A stretch of 64,000 nucleotides of DNA from Chrysomallon squamiferum (taxonomy: Eukaryota; Mollusca; Gastropoda; Neomphalida; Peltospiridae): contig CM022675.1 in assembly GCA_012295275.1 (NCBI GenBank), positions 16,893,189 to 16,957,188 on the forward strand, read 5' to 3'. Below the pieces are notes generated by a model. It was not told where the DNA came from. It did no database searches and saw nothing but the letters and a program-made list of their open reading frames with translations. This document shows positions 29,501 through 48,777 of the stretch, one piece after another; within the stretch, counting starts at the first letter, position 1, and each line of letters starts with the position of its first letter. A program made the position numbers and the translations under genes.

Positions 29501-32101
29501 TCATTTCCACAGAAAAATATAGAGAAAACAAGACAGTGAAAGAAGGAAAAATAAAAGCATTGATTGATTCTTTTTAGATATGTTGCCTTTGTAATTAGTA
29601 TCAGTTCTGTGTGACATCTAAAATGGATCAGATTTAGTGCTGAGTGTTGTTAAGTTCTAAATAGAATATTGCTTTCTTACTTGTATATTATCTTTATCAG
29701 GTGGAAATCATGCAATACCGTGCTGAAACATCTAATGCCGATGTGTTTGAAAAGCTTTGCAAGAAAATAAAACAGGTATATTTTGTCCTGGTTTACTATA
29801 AAACCTATGAACATATGTTGTAATTTCTGTCTCTGGAAAAGGTTAGACTCAGGTTGAGATCTGGAACTTGAATACAAAATCAATTTCACTATTTGATTTC
29901 AACATTAAGTTGCATCTTTTAAGAATTTTAATTTGGTAAATATGCTTTATGCATATATTTCAGTCTAATTATATGTCATTTGGAAGTATTTTTCTGTATA
30001 TTATTAATGTACTGTATCTAATAAAACTGCTTAATTTCAGTATTTCTGAGGGGGAAATTAGTGTTGCATACATTTGATTTGAAAACAAAGTTGTCAAAAT
30101 CATGTTATTCCTCAACAGGATTGTTTTATTTGTTTCTGGAGACATCCTTTGGTAGTAGTGAATAATGCTTGACAGTAATATAATAAATATCAGCTGATGC
30201 ATTAAACTTCTTATGGCCAGACTTTGTCTGAATTTGGTATGGATATTCAGAGTGTCTCCCCAACAAGAAAACAATTCTTCTGCAGTTTGTTCTAGGTTAC
30301 TTTCACAAACATTCTAGGAATGATGATTGTTAATGAAACTGGAAATGACTTACATTTTCTGTTAAGCTAAAAATGTTGTGTTATTAAGATATTTTTCTTA
30401 TGGGATCTTTTCAAAGTCTAGATTTGTATGATCATGAAATAGTCGTTGATATCACGTTCTAAACATAATGTTACAACTATTGTATTGTGTAAAGTCACAA
30501 TCATGCAGATTTCTTTTTACCATACACTATTTTGTAGTAGTTATGACCAGGCAAATAGAAGTTTTATCCTGTTTATAGATATGCTGTAATTCTATGAGTC
30601 ATTTCTTTACTTTCTGTCCAGGAAGTGTTGAGTCCATCTGTCCAGCTTCAGATCAGAGCAGAGCTGCATGCAAGTCTGCCAGATATCTGTGACTCAATAG
30701 ACAACCTTGACATTGCTGTATCTTTCCTCAAGTCTCTTGGAGATGATGGTTCCCAATCTCTGCAGCAGTTTATGACTGAAGTTCTCAAAATGAAACAAAC
30801 AATCACAAGTCAAAAAGTAACTAAACCATTCACAGCAGACTTTCACAGTGTTTAAAGTTTTATTAAATCTGATGAAAACCTCATTATCTTCACTGAAAAT
30901 GAAATGTTTGTGTATGGAGTATATTTGTTACACATTTTTTTTCATTTACTAAATACAAGATAAACATTTTTTCTCTTTGTTTCAGGCTCAGCAGTTTTGT
31001 AAGTTTAAGCATGTTCTGAGTCTCTGGTTACTTCTTAATTTGGAAAAATCTCAGGTTCTAGCAGCACATGATCACGTGAGTATGAAATTTTTTTTTTTTT
31101 TCATTTAGTAAACAGCAAAATATTCTTCACTGTTTTTAAATTAATGAGATTAATTATATATACCATTAATTGTTCTAGACAAGACATCTTAATTAATGGT
31201 TAATATTTTGTATTTGTGTTGTGCATCACAAATACTGAAATAACAAATTAGGTGACATTATTAACACTTTTTTTTTTTTTTTACTGAAATGGATAGGAAG
31301 ACATGCACTACATGTTATGTTATCTTAATTATTATGTATTACATTAATTTGCATTACTGTATTTTTTGTCTTACTGAAGGATGCTTTTGACAACTTGGGC
31401 CAAGATATGAAGGAAGAGTTGTCTCAAGATGAAATAACTGAACTGGTAGGATTTTGTCAACACCAGACTCTTAACAAGCTGGAATTTCTACTTCAGGAGA
31501 TTTTTGACTGCATTTTACTGAGGATAGCACAGCCACAATCCCATCAAGATGAAGATGGTCGAGATTTAAAACAAATGAGGTATGCTAATAATGATTCTGT
31601 AACTGATAATCTGTTTTCTCCTGTGAATGGCTGAGGGATGACTGGTTCAAGGATGGATCAGCTTTAATTTTCGTATTCTGTTATGCTTGCAAAATTAGTA
31701 AAAAATAATGATGTATGGAAAGTAAAACAGCTTTGTTAATGTTGTTAGTGATCATAAATTTATAAATATTATCCCTTAAATAGGAGGCTTTGTTATCAAT
31801 TAATTTTTTTTAAAGTAAATGTAAACACTTTCTAGAAAAGAGAAATGTTACAAGTGGCAGAATTAAAATTAACTACCATTCATTTCTGTGATACTTTTGA
31901 CATTTCAGCTTACGTGACATAATGTTTGGTTATCTTGAGTCTTCTTTATTTGATGAAAATTCTTTGGACCAATCAGACTCCAGGCAAGACTGTGTGCATA
32001 TGATTCAAAATTTCCCAGAGAAAATCAAAGGAAGTCATGGAACCACTGCATGGCTCATTGTTTATAAAGAATTAGACACAAAAAGAAGACAAACTGTTTA
32101 A
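1..32101 (+). CDS. RNF213: RNF213 (mysterin)-like E3 ubiquitin ligase, 5'-truncated by window edge, 44 exons
   Basis: Giant AAA+/RING-RZ ubiquitin ligase; the family acts on lipid droplets and on intracellular pathogens. Exons: 1-69, 319-447, 1031-1138, 1702-1787, 2143-2316, 2736-2838, 3895-4089, 6256-6392, 6663-6858, 7210-7462, 7578-7728, 8266-8621, 8837-9009, 9189-9410, 9774-9973, 11058-11169, 12219-12319, 12817-12999, 13294-13560, 14738-14986, 15557-15680, 16425-16702, 17438-17537, 17983-18093, 18358-18447, 20083-20142, 20342-20539, 22723-22816, 23910-23944, 24215-24312, 24703-24856, 25386-25551, 26305-26405, 26676-26721, 27541-27737, 27849-27984, 28120-28200, 28635-28830, 29119-29338, 29701-29775, 30622-30816, 30986-31075, 31380-31579, 31909-32101 (TAA). 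Phases agree at every junction except inside exon 2, where one base is off. The translation follows vertebrate RNF213 end to end, for example IPLINRLEKH, FDTEQQF, a RING and CPNGH. The donor at 2316/2317 is the least certain. The N-terminal half lies outside the window. Confidence 0.95.
319..447 (+). other. RNF213: Frame-broken exon 2 of the RNF213-like gene
   Basis: The 5' half reads ESRYLLLLVENYSALDII in the frame set by exon 1, then meets TAA at 398-400. The 3' half reads IFGSNFPKDQEYTK, the next block of the same family alignment, in the +1 frame and in phase with exon 3. The exon is 129 nt where the flanking phases require 3n+1, so one base appears to be missing between about 380 and 405. 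It is either a sequencing or assembly indel or a true inactivating mutation. All later exons look intact, which favours an error or a recent event. Confidence 0.8.
319..2316 (+). other. RNF213: C-terminal part of an AAA+ module in the RNF213-like gene
   Basis: Exons 2 to 5 encode the last part of an AAA+ unit. Exon 3 carries a hydrophobic Walker-B-like strand, VVILLNLENLYESLYD. Exon 4 gives the conserved VDLGLGTHRVKCRV. Exon 5 gives the sensor-like strand RLIVVANK followed by FPIPLINRLEKH. A Walker A P-loop is not present and would lie upstream of the window. By alignment from memory this matches the end of the human AAA+ array; which of the six units it is was not determined. Confidence 0.75.
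2436..2524. repeat. (CT)n microsatellite grading into (AT)n
   Basis: About 36 CT units run directly into about 9 AT units in the intron between exons 5 and 6 of the RNF213-like gene. Confidence 0.97.
5223..5394. repeat. 25-bp tandem repeat, about seven copies
   Basis: The unit is about 25 bp and contains ATACATAAAACAACCACACT; one copy is a few bases shorter. It lies in the 2.2-kb intron between exons 7 and 8, the rest of which shows no feature. Confidence 0.95.
6402..6485. repeat. 42-bp direct duplication
   Basis: Two nearly identical 42-bp units starting ATTGTTTATAGGATGTAATG, followed by decayed fragments up to about 6550. They lie in the short intron after exon 8. Confidence 0.85.
11945..12020. 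repeat. (ATT)n microsatellite, interrupted
   Basis: Trinucleotide array with a few ACT and GAT interruptions, in the intron between exons 16 and 17. Confidence 0.95.
12830..12949 (+). other. RNF213: RING finger (C3HC4) of the RNF213-like ligase
   Basis: Exon 18 contains CSYC, then LPCQHQICQKC, then KCPVC. All eight zinc ligands of a C3HC4 RING are present with normal spacing. In the vertebrate protein the RING lies in the E3 module after the AAA+ motor, and the exon order here agrees. Confidence 0.93.
14107..14594. repeat. 64-bp minisatellite, about 7.5 copies
   Basis: The unit begins GGTAAAAAGCATTGATTTCC and recurs every 64 bp (for example at 14107, 14171 and 14235). One internal copy is truncated near 14410. 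It lies in the intron just upstream of the extra exon at 14738. Each unit opens with GGTAAA, which resembles a splice donor. Confidence 0.96.
14738..14986 (+). other. RNF213: Extra 83-codon phase 2-2 exon of the RNF213-like gene (candidate cassette)
   Basis: The segment has an acceptor (GTTTTAG), an open frame of 249 nt and a donor (GG|GTACTG), with no stop. Exons 19 and 21 also join each other directly in phase 2, and in the human protein the residues from those two exons are adjacent, so this exon can be included or skipped without changing frame. The translation (ELNVLLEHQ, NVDSVLISIMSKVLQ, IRMILCELEAKE) looks protein-like. It faintly resembles the NVMNIVIQSLMTAVQ block of exon 22, so an old partial exon duplication is possible. 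Confidence 0.6.
15960..16320 (-). mobile_element. Decayed Tc1/mariner transposase fragment in an RNF213 intron
   Basis: Read on the - strand, the intron between exons 21 and 22 encodes WSNVIFSDESKFTL, the region of the first catalytic Asp (SDES) in Tc1-like transposases. Further on, in another frame, is FHHDNTMAHK, matching the QDNAxxH block around the second Asp. The two blocks are in register with a Tc1 protein but separated by at least one frameshift. Terminal repeats were not located. An inactive relic. Confidence 0.65.
19672..19857 (+). other. Unexplained 61-codon open segment in an RNF213 intron
   Basis: Following a reasonable acceptor (TTCCTATTTAG), 61 codons are open before TAG. The peptide (EQFFAVFLLFKQISESGFS, then SELKAQK) looks less repetitive than the surrounding intron. 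It is not needed to join exons 25 and 26, which are both phase 0. It may be a transposon relic or an alternative terminal exon. No family recognised. Confidence 0.25.
21925..22120. repeat. 63-bp tandem repeat, about three copies
   Basis: The unit starts ATTTCCTTCTTTTTTTCATG and recurs at 21925, 21988, 22051 and 22114. Because 63 is divisible by three, it creates open frames on both strands that are not genes. It lies in the intron between exons 27 and 28. Confidence 0.95.
23038..23097. repeat. (CTT)n/(ATT)n microsatellite
   Basis: A CTT array runs into an ATT array in the intron between exons 28 and 29. A (TTTA)-rich stretch follows at 23680-23830. Confidence 0.93.
23910..24270 (+). other. 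RNF213: RZ-type zinc finger split over two exons
   Basis: Exon 29 (35 nt) encodes RCPNGHVYCITE and exon 30 opens with CGMAVSEDKCNECG. This is the RZ finger shared by RNF213 and ZNFX1 (pattern CPNGH ... ECG ... C..C). From family knowledge, the His of NGH and the Cys of ECG (human H4509 and C4516, from memory) are needed for the RING-independent transthiolation activity. Both are present. The putative active-site Cys is the first codon of exon 30 (24215-24217). This suggests, but does not prove, an active ligase. Confidence 0.9.
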
Positions 32102-33218
32102 CTCAGTGTTAAGGATGATAAAATCTAGTGTACAGGTGTGCTGTTTTCAAAATACAGTTTTTCATAATGTGCTATAATGAATAGGAATAACAGTCACTAG
32201 TTATCAGTTTAGTTTGTGCTTGGGTTTTTCCTGTTTAATTTAATGATCAATTTTCTTTTTTGTTTCGATGTTCATTTTAAATTAGAAGAAATGTTACATT
32301 TGAACATGTCAGATTAAATAGAATTAAAGTGTATTTCTTAATATCTTTTGTTTTTGATAATAATTTCTTACCTTTTTGATGCAGGCTTAGCTGTTTATTT
32401 CTATTTTAAATTTGTTATTTTATTTTACAGGTTTAAAGTGTAATGTTTAGAAATCACTTTTTACTTTGAAGAAATATTTTAATCTTTTATAGTGTTACAT
32501 ATTCTTTTGAAAGCTTTAGTTTTTCTTACTTCTGTTCATATTTATTACAAAATGTGTTGATTTTAGTTATGCATTTTATATATGGAGATTCAATCTTTGC
32601 TTTGTATAATTTGTATTGTTTTAGTTTTCTTAGATGCCAGTTCAAGTTTAAGAAAGAAATTTTGATTTGCAGATAAAAAACATTGTATTACTACAAACAA
32701 ATTCAATTTTTCATTTAATATGTTTTTAAACACTGTTTGCAATTTAATGATATTTTAAGGAGTTGTGAAAAACAATGTATTTATTGGTGTGTACAGGGAG
32801 TGATGTTTATTGGTAAAAACATTAATGTTATGTATTTATTAACATGCAGTGCAAATTAACTTAGCTGTGATTTTTGATATATAAATTGTTTTGTCTTTTA
32901 GGTTTTTTCACTTCATTTCTATTTTAACTTTGATGTCATATTTTTTTATTTGTTCAAAATGTTTGTAAATTATTTTATATTCTCTATTTCAGTCTCTTTA
33001 ATTAAGTAAAAACCATGATAAAAGAAAGAAAAATGTACATGGAAAAGTGATTTTGGTTATTTTCTATGACAGAAATAAACAGATACAGCAAGCTTAGAAA
33101 TCAGTTTGGATGTTTTGCAATACTGAAGGATAAGAGTACTTCACTGTTTTATTTTTATTTCACAAAGTATATGTATATTGTTATTTTAACTACATGAAAA
33201 ATGTGAAACTGAAATAAA
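32102..33218 (+). terminator. RNF213: 3' UTR and polyadenylation signals of the RNF213-like gene
   Basis: AT-rich non-coding sequence follows the TAA at 32099-32101. AATAAA hexamers at 33074-33079 and 33213-33218 are the best poly(A) signals. Nothing else is seen between the stop codon and these sites. Confidence 0.55.
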
Positions 33219-33874
33219 CCACGGTGGGAGAAAGATGAAATGATATGCAGAACTCTACAGGACTCTACATCTCACTGCTGACAGCAACAGGCAGTTGAAA
33301 ATATAGCATTATAATTATATATATTTGTTGAGATTTTAATATGAAATTTAATAGTTTGCACTTCAGTCTTTTGGTATACTGATATAAAACAACAGTTTTA
33401 ACTCTTTTTATTGACTTCACAATTTGTAATGTGTTGATCTTTCAACTTGGTTAGTGTTTTTGTTTCTTTGCTTAAAATATTTAGAAATTTTAATTGTATT
33501 GCTATAAAAATGTATGATTTTTGTTTCAGACTGTATATTTAAAACTAATATATAATATATTTGTTGAGATTTTAATATAAATTTTAATAATGTATTTCGT
33601 GTATCAATCTTTTGAAATATCTCATTGATAAGATGTTTATATTTTACTGATAAAATATTTATATTGTACTTACTCAGATTTAAGAAATATGTCTTACATA
33701 GAACAGTTTTAGATACTTGTAATATTATATTAGTCATTAATAAATTATTAGCATTCAAATTAATTTGCTTCTTTTGTCTTGTTACATTAAGAAAAAAAAA
33801 TCTTTTATTTTATTGCTTTTGCAGAAACAAACAAAAACAAAATTAAATCTACCGTATAAACTATGCACTGGAAA

Positions 33875-33960
33875 ATGTAATTTCTTATATTTAAATAATT
33901 TTAAAAAGTCAGTTTACATGTAATTTCTTATATTTAAATAATTTTAAAAAGTCAGTTTAC
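33875..33960. repeat. 43-bp perfect tandem duplication
   Basis: Two adjacent copies of a unit beginning ATGTAATTTCTTATATTTAA, at 33875 and 33918. Confidence 0.95.
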
Positions 33961-34514
33961 ATGTACTTTCTATTATACAAATTTCAGTTACACTATAATC
34001 CTTCAAAAAACCTTCTTAGATGAGCAATCCTGTTTCATAATTGTAATAGAAGAATAATATCTGATTTTGTCATGTGCAGGGTCTGTGTCAAATTACTTTG
34101 CACTCTACCCAAGGCTAGCTATTGGGAGCTCCCAGCTTGAGCTGCTTACTAGGTATAAGATATTTCTGCTTGGTGGTTTTATACACAGGATATTCAGCCA
34201 TCACAACTCCAGCTTAGTAATTTCCAAAATGTAATCCTTCAAAAATATCTTCATAAAAGCTATCCTATTTCATAGTTATAAAGATGCATGTTCTTTGTGC
34301 TGTTTCAGTGTTTGTCACGTAAATGTGTGTTAATCATCACATTATCTAGAGAGGTTCAGTTCACTACTAGCAAGGATATTTATCATGTGGAACTGCACTT
34401 ATAAGCCAAATCAAATCTATTTAAAAAAAAAAAATATGGGTCAGATAACTGACCATAATGTATGATGTAGAAACTACTGACAAATTCAGATGAATGAAAC
34501 AATGCTAATGACGT

Positions 34515-34548
<34 letters not shown>

Positions 34549-34996
34549 ATTACAAAAAAAAATACTAGATCAGAATGCCTTGGAATGCCTATAAATAAAT
34601 ATTATAGTTAAATTAAAACACATCACTAGGTTAACAGCAGGATTATTATAGTTAAAAACAGAATACATTAAAAAAAACAGAATACTCTGTAGAATAGTCA
34701 AGAAAAAGTGAGTGAAATGGAAAAGCATACATATCATAACGCCATGTACTTCGACTGCTTTCAACTATTTGATAACCTCTATTCTCACTTGTTTGTGATA
34801 AGACATAAGGTTCTGTGAATAAGGATGACCAAATGATTCAATCTAAAGTGCAGTTTTCAAATAACTACTATTTTAATGAACAACTAACTGCCCCTGTACT
34901 TTAAAGTAAATGCGGTGGAGGATAATAGACAGAAAAAAGATATACGAAGAGACAGCTGAAAAAGTAATTACATTTGTGTCTGTGTGAGTGTATGTG

Positions 34997-35096
<100 letters not shown>

Positions 35097-35183
35097 CAGG
35101 ACATTAAGTTTAAACGTAAATCCTAGAGGAGAATAAAAATAAATATTTAAAACAAAGATATAAATCTAGTGTGTGTAGATTAT

Positions 35184-35852
35184 TTATTTATTTGGATCAC
35201 TAGAACATGGACGGGTAGACATCTGGTCGTTGATGTCGATCCACGAGGTCCACACCCACTTAGAGCCAATAAGTACAGGACACGCACAAAGTGTTCCGTG
35301 TCTTGTATTTCAGACCCATTCAAGTAATAATTGTACCACATCGCTGCTCATCTTTTCTCTGGAAATATCTCCAAACCGTAAGAAGGAAAAACAGTAGCAC
35401 CATAGGCTTCCACATCACTCAAATAAAACAGCAATTCTGTTAGAATATGTATCATGTTCCGTAAGTGAGCTGTCATCTGTGTGGAACTGAAAATAACCAC
35501 CAATTACCATCGACATTATCACTGGAACAGCGAGTCTTTTGAATTCTGAAGGTTCTTGTTCACTAATCACATCGTGATAAAGAGAAATTTTAGGAGACAG
35601 AAGTTCCGCTTATTTTGCCGGCTGAAGAACTAACAGTGGATGATTATTGTTGTTATAGTAACGACATCACAAATGATGTTGGTATTTTGCTTGTTGTCGA
35701 AAATTATCAGGGCAAAATTTGCTAAATGTCATCTTCCGGGCTTTACTGACCAAATAATAATTAGAACAAAACAAAAATAGCAACTGCAGTACCAGCAACA
35801 ACAATAACAAATAATAGTAATAATAATAATAATAGAACAGTAATAACAATTA

Positions 35853-35883
<31 letters not shown>

Positions 35884-36443
35884 AAGAAGAAGAAGAAGGA
35901 GGAGGAAGAAAGCAAGACAGGAAAACATTAAAATATATATATTTGATGTGAGCTTTCATTAGACAAATACTTAGAAATATTAGAAACTGATTATTTTATT
36001 TTTCATTTATATGTTATTCATTCTAACATATTCATAATTATTATAATTATTATCATTACTATTACAACTACAATTACTACCATAACTATTTATTATTTAT
36101 TTATTTATTTATTTATATTTTGTTAATTGTAGTTTTATGTACCTCTTTTTATTTGGCTTTATCTCTTTGTGAATGCCATCTTCGTTTTCTTCAAAGCTCT
36201 CTTCAGAGTCGGATCTAATTTTAACTGTTCTTTAGTCAGCTCTAGAGCCAGACCAAACCTCTTTTTGTTTTCACATGCTCGTACACAGTAATCTAAAATT
36301 ACCACTCGAGATATGCTTTTATTTTCTTCGTCGTTTGCCAAATCAAGTGCAGTTTTCATCCACTGATATGAGTGATAAAAACTGTGGACATCGAATATCG
36401 TTAATGAATAAAGTGAAAGAGTAAGACTTTTATCACTGAGCAT
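35184..36443 (-). pseudogene. Prolyl 4-hydroxylase alpha (P4HA)-like pseudogene
   Basis: Two blocks lie in the order of a P4HA protein on the - strand. Block 36443-36159 gives FYHSYQWMKTALDLA, then ILDY, then ALELTKEQLKLDPTLKRA, the TPR-like peptide-substrate-binding domain (compare YYHTELWMEQAL and LDYLSYA in human P4HA1). Block 35609-35184 gives SPKISLYHDVISEQE, FQFHTD, NRIAVLF, SDVEAYGATVFP, MWYNYY and CPVLIGSKWVWTSWI, the 2-oxoglutarate/Fe(II) dioxygenase domain. HxD (HTD) and the 2OG-binding Lys (GSKW) can be seen. The breaks are a TGA after PEK-R, a frameshift between VLF and SDV, another before CPVL, and loss of about 50 residues between KRLAVPV and GGYFQF. The linker between the blocks is missing; (AAG)n and (AAT)n repeats occupy the gap. 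Confidence 0.8.
35853..35910. repeat. (AAG)n microsatellite
   Basis: AGA/AAG array ending in GGAGGA, between the two blocks of the P4HA-like relic. Confidence 0.95.
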
Positions 36444-36583
36444 ATGTAATATTTTATAAATGATTCACAGCGACCGAATTCTTTTTTTTTTTTAAAGAGG
36501 ACTTTTAACTTGTTATAGTTATTTCCAAAAACTATTGTGGATATGAACTGATGTTGTAGAAACATATATTCTTAAAATAGAAC

Positions 36584-36586
<3 letters not shown>

Positions 36587-36617
<31 letters not shown>

Positions 36618-36619
36618 TA

Positions 36620-36658
<39 letters not shown>

Positions 36659-36670
36659 TATTATTATATT
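36587..36670. repeat. (AAT)n followed by (ATT)n, self-complementary microsatellite
   Basis: An AAT array switches at about 36618 to an ATT array, so the two arms can pair. The rest of 36444-37343 shows no feature. Confidence 0.93.
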
Positions 36671-37343
36671 TTCGAATATTCACATTGTATTATTAAAATA
36701 GTAATCGTCCATAGCTATTATTCACTTTTTTTTGGAATAACATTTTAAAACATTATCAGTAATATTTATGTGACAACATGCAATATATTATGTTTATTAC
36801 ATTTACATCATACACGTATGATATATACAAATAAAGAACATATCTGTATAGTTTTCAGCTGATAACAAATATTTGATTTTAGTCCTGCATTATTTCGTTA
36901 AATATATTTTGCTTCCTGTCTTTTGGTTATCTCTTTTACTCACAGATTATCGGTCAATCCTCCATTTATTTATTTACTTACTTATTTTAATAATTAAGCA
37001 ATTTAACAAAATGATTAGTTCCTTAGACCCATTTGATTGTTGTCTACATAACTGTAGCAAATGAATACATTTATTTATTTTGTGTCATGGCCTGCGTAAC
37101 GATATAAAATATGTCTGCTTTCTTGTGTGAAAGGAATTTGTGTGCTCTTTCAGCTATAAATAGACGTGAAAAATGTCCCCTCCTTGTGCAAAGTGCTTAT
37201 GTCTGTGTCTCTTTACCCTTCAGTGTAAACCTCTCTGCAAATGGATTGGCATGAAATATAATCACCAAATATATAGATTGTTTCCCTTTCTTTTGGGATG
37301 TGATAACACCTGTAGTTTGCTGTTTTTAATTTATTTATAAAAC

Positions 37344-37349
37344 TTTATT
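37344..37349 (-). terminator. Candidate poly(A) signal of the NRF-6-like gene
   Basis: AATAAA on the - strand, 235 nt past the TGA; a second copy lies at 37330-37335. The downstream cleavage site was not determined. Confidence 0.4.
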
Positions 37350-37583
37350 TATAAACAGTCTCTTTGTGAAATCATCACACATAAGTCTTTCTACATCCAC
37401 CATATACCGAGTGTATCACCGTGGATCGAGTCTTTCCAAATTCATCATATACCCAGCCTTTCAGAAATCAACTTATACCGAGTGTTTCTGAAATTATGAT
37501 ATTCTAAATCTTTCTGAAATCACGATATACAGAGTTCTTCAGAAATCGCCTTAAGCAGTCTGTCATTAATGTTGGGTTTTTTT

Positions 37584-47686
<10,103 letters not shown>

Positions 47687-48046
47687 TCTCTTCAAAGTCA
47701 CGCGGTGGAAATGAAATTCTCTGTAACTTATTCAGAAAAACATTACAATTTAATATGTTATAGCACTGAATTTAACATCCGATGCTGGCAAACATCCACG
47801 CCTCATGCTTCTTACAAATCGATCAGTTTTGTTCAAAACAGCTCAGATCTACGTTCGTTTAGTGCATCTTTTATGAGCCAATTCTCCATACACGTCGAGA
47901 CGCTAAATGCTTCTGCTCACGCTATCAAGAGTTCTCTCAGGTATTGTGGCAAAATCACGTGCGAATCTAAGACTGGTGTCCAGAATCTTACATGTACTTC
48001 GTTGCTGATGAGTGCTTGTTTCGGTTTGTTTTTCCTTGATTAAGCT

Positions 48047-48684
48047 CTGTGAAAAGAGACACTGAGTGAGTTTGTATGTACACTTAAACAAACACATTGT
48101 ATAGTAATCATTAAAACATTCATTAGTGCGTCTATTATATTAGTATTGAAAATACACATTAAAGTAGTATAGATATAACCCCTCTCTCTTTCTATCATTT
48201 TATCTCAGTTGTTGTGTGTATATGTATGTATGTATGTAGAGAGACAAGGGAGGGGAGATGTATTATTCATTCTAACTTGGGTTTATGAAAGACGCACTAC
48301 TCTAATGCACTGATGTGATAAAATAAGAATAACAAGAAGACTTCAGCAGCTGATAAATGAATTACAGAAAACGTTTATCAAACAGTTTTATAGCACTTTC
48401 GCTAAGTGAAAAAAGTGGATAGATTGGGAAATAGTTTACTGGATTACTCAAACATACGTTTGCTTAGTTTTATTTTCACAGTTGAAATAGAAACCATTTT
48501 GTGATGATATAAAATATAGTCGAATGAGAGACCAGTTTGGCAGAGTGGAATTCATTATGAAGGGCAAAATAATTCAGTTTAATAATGTATGGACTTGAGT
48601 ACAAAAAAAGTTTATAAATGACAACTTATAAAGGTGTTTTACTTTAACATTTGGCTTTTGTTGTTTTTGTTTATTATGTATATT

Positions 48685-48777
<93 letters not shown>

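Noticed and set aside
33992-34283. Possible short LTR pair (TAATCCTTC blocks about 237 bp apart)
   Set aside because: The similarity is short and diverged, and no primer-binding site, polypurine tract or target duplication was seen.
36159-36443. Small independent TPR protein gene
   Set aside because: The sequence matches the P4HA substrate-binding domain, and the broken dioxygenase block follows on the same strand, so it is treated as part of one relic.
47705-48043. 112-codon + strand open frame upstream of the NRF-6-like gene
   Set aside because: It lies antisense over the presumed 5' UTR exon, has no recognisable domain and looks like chance.
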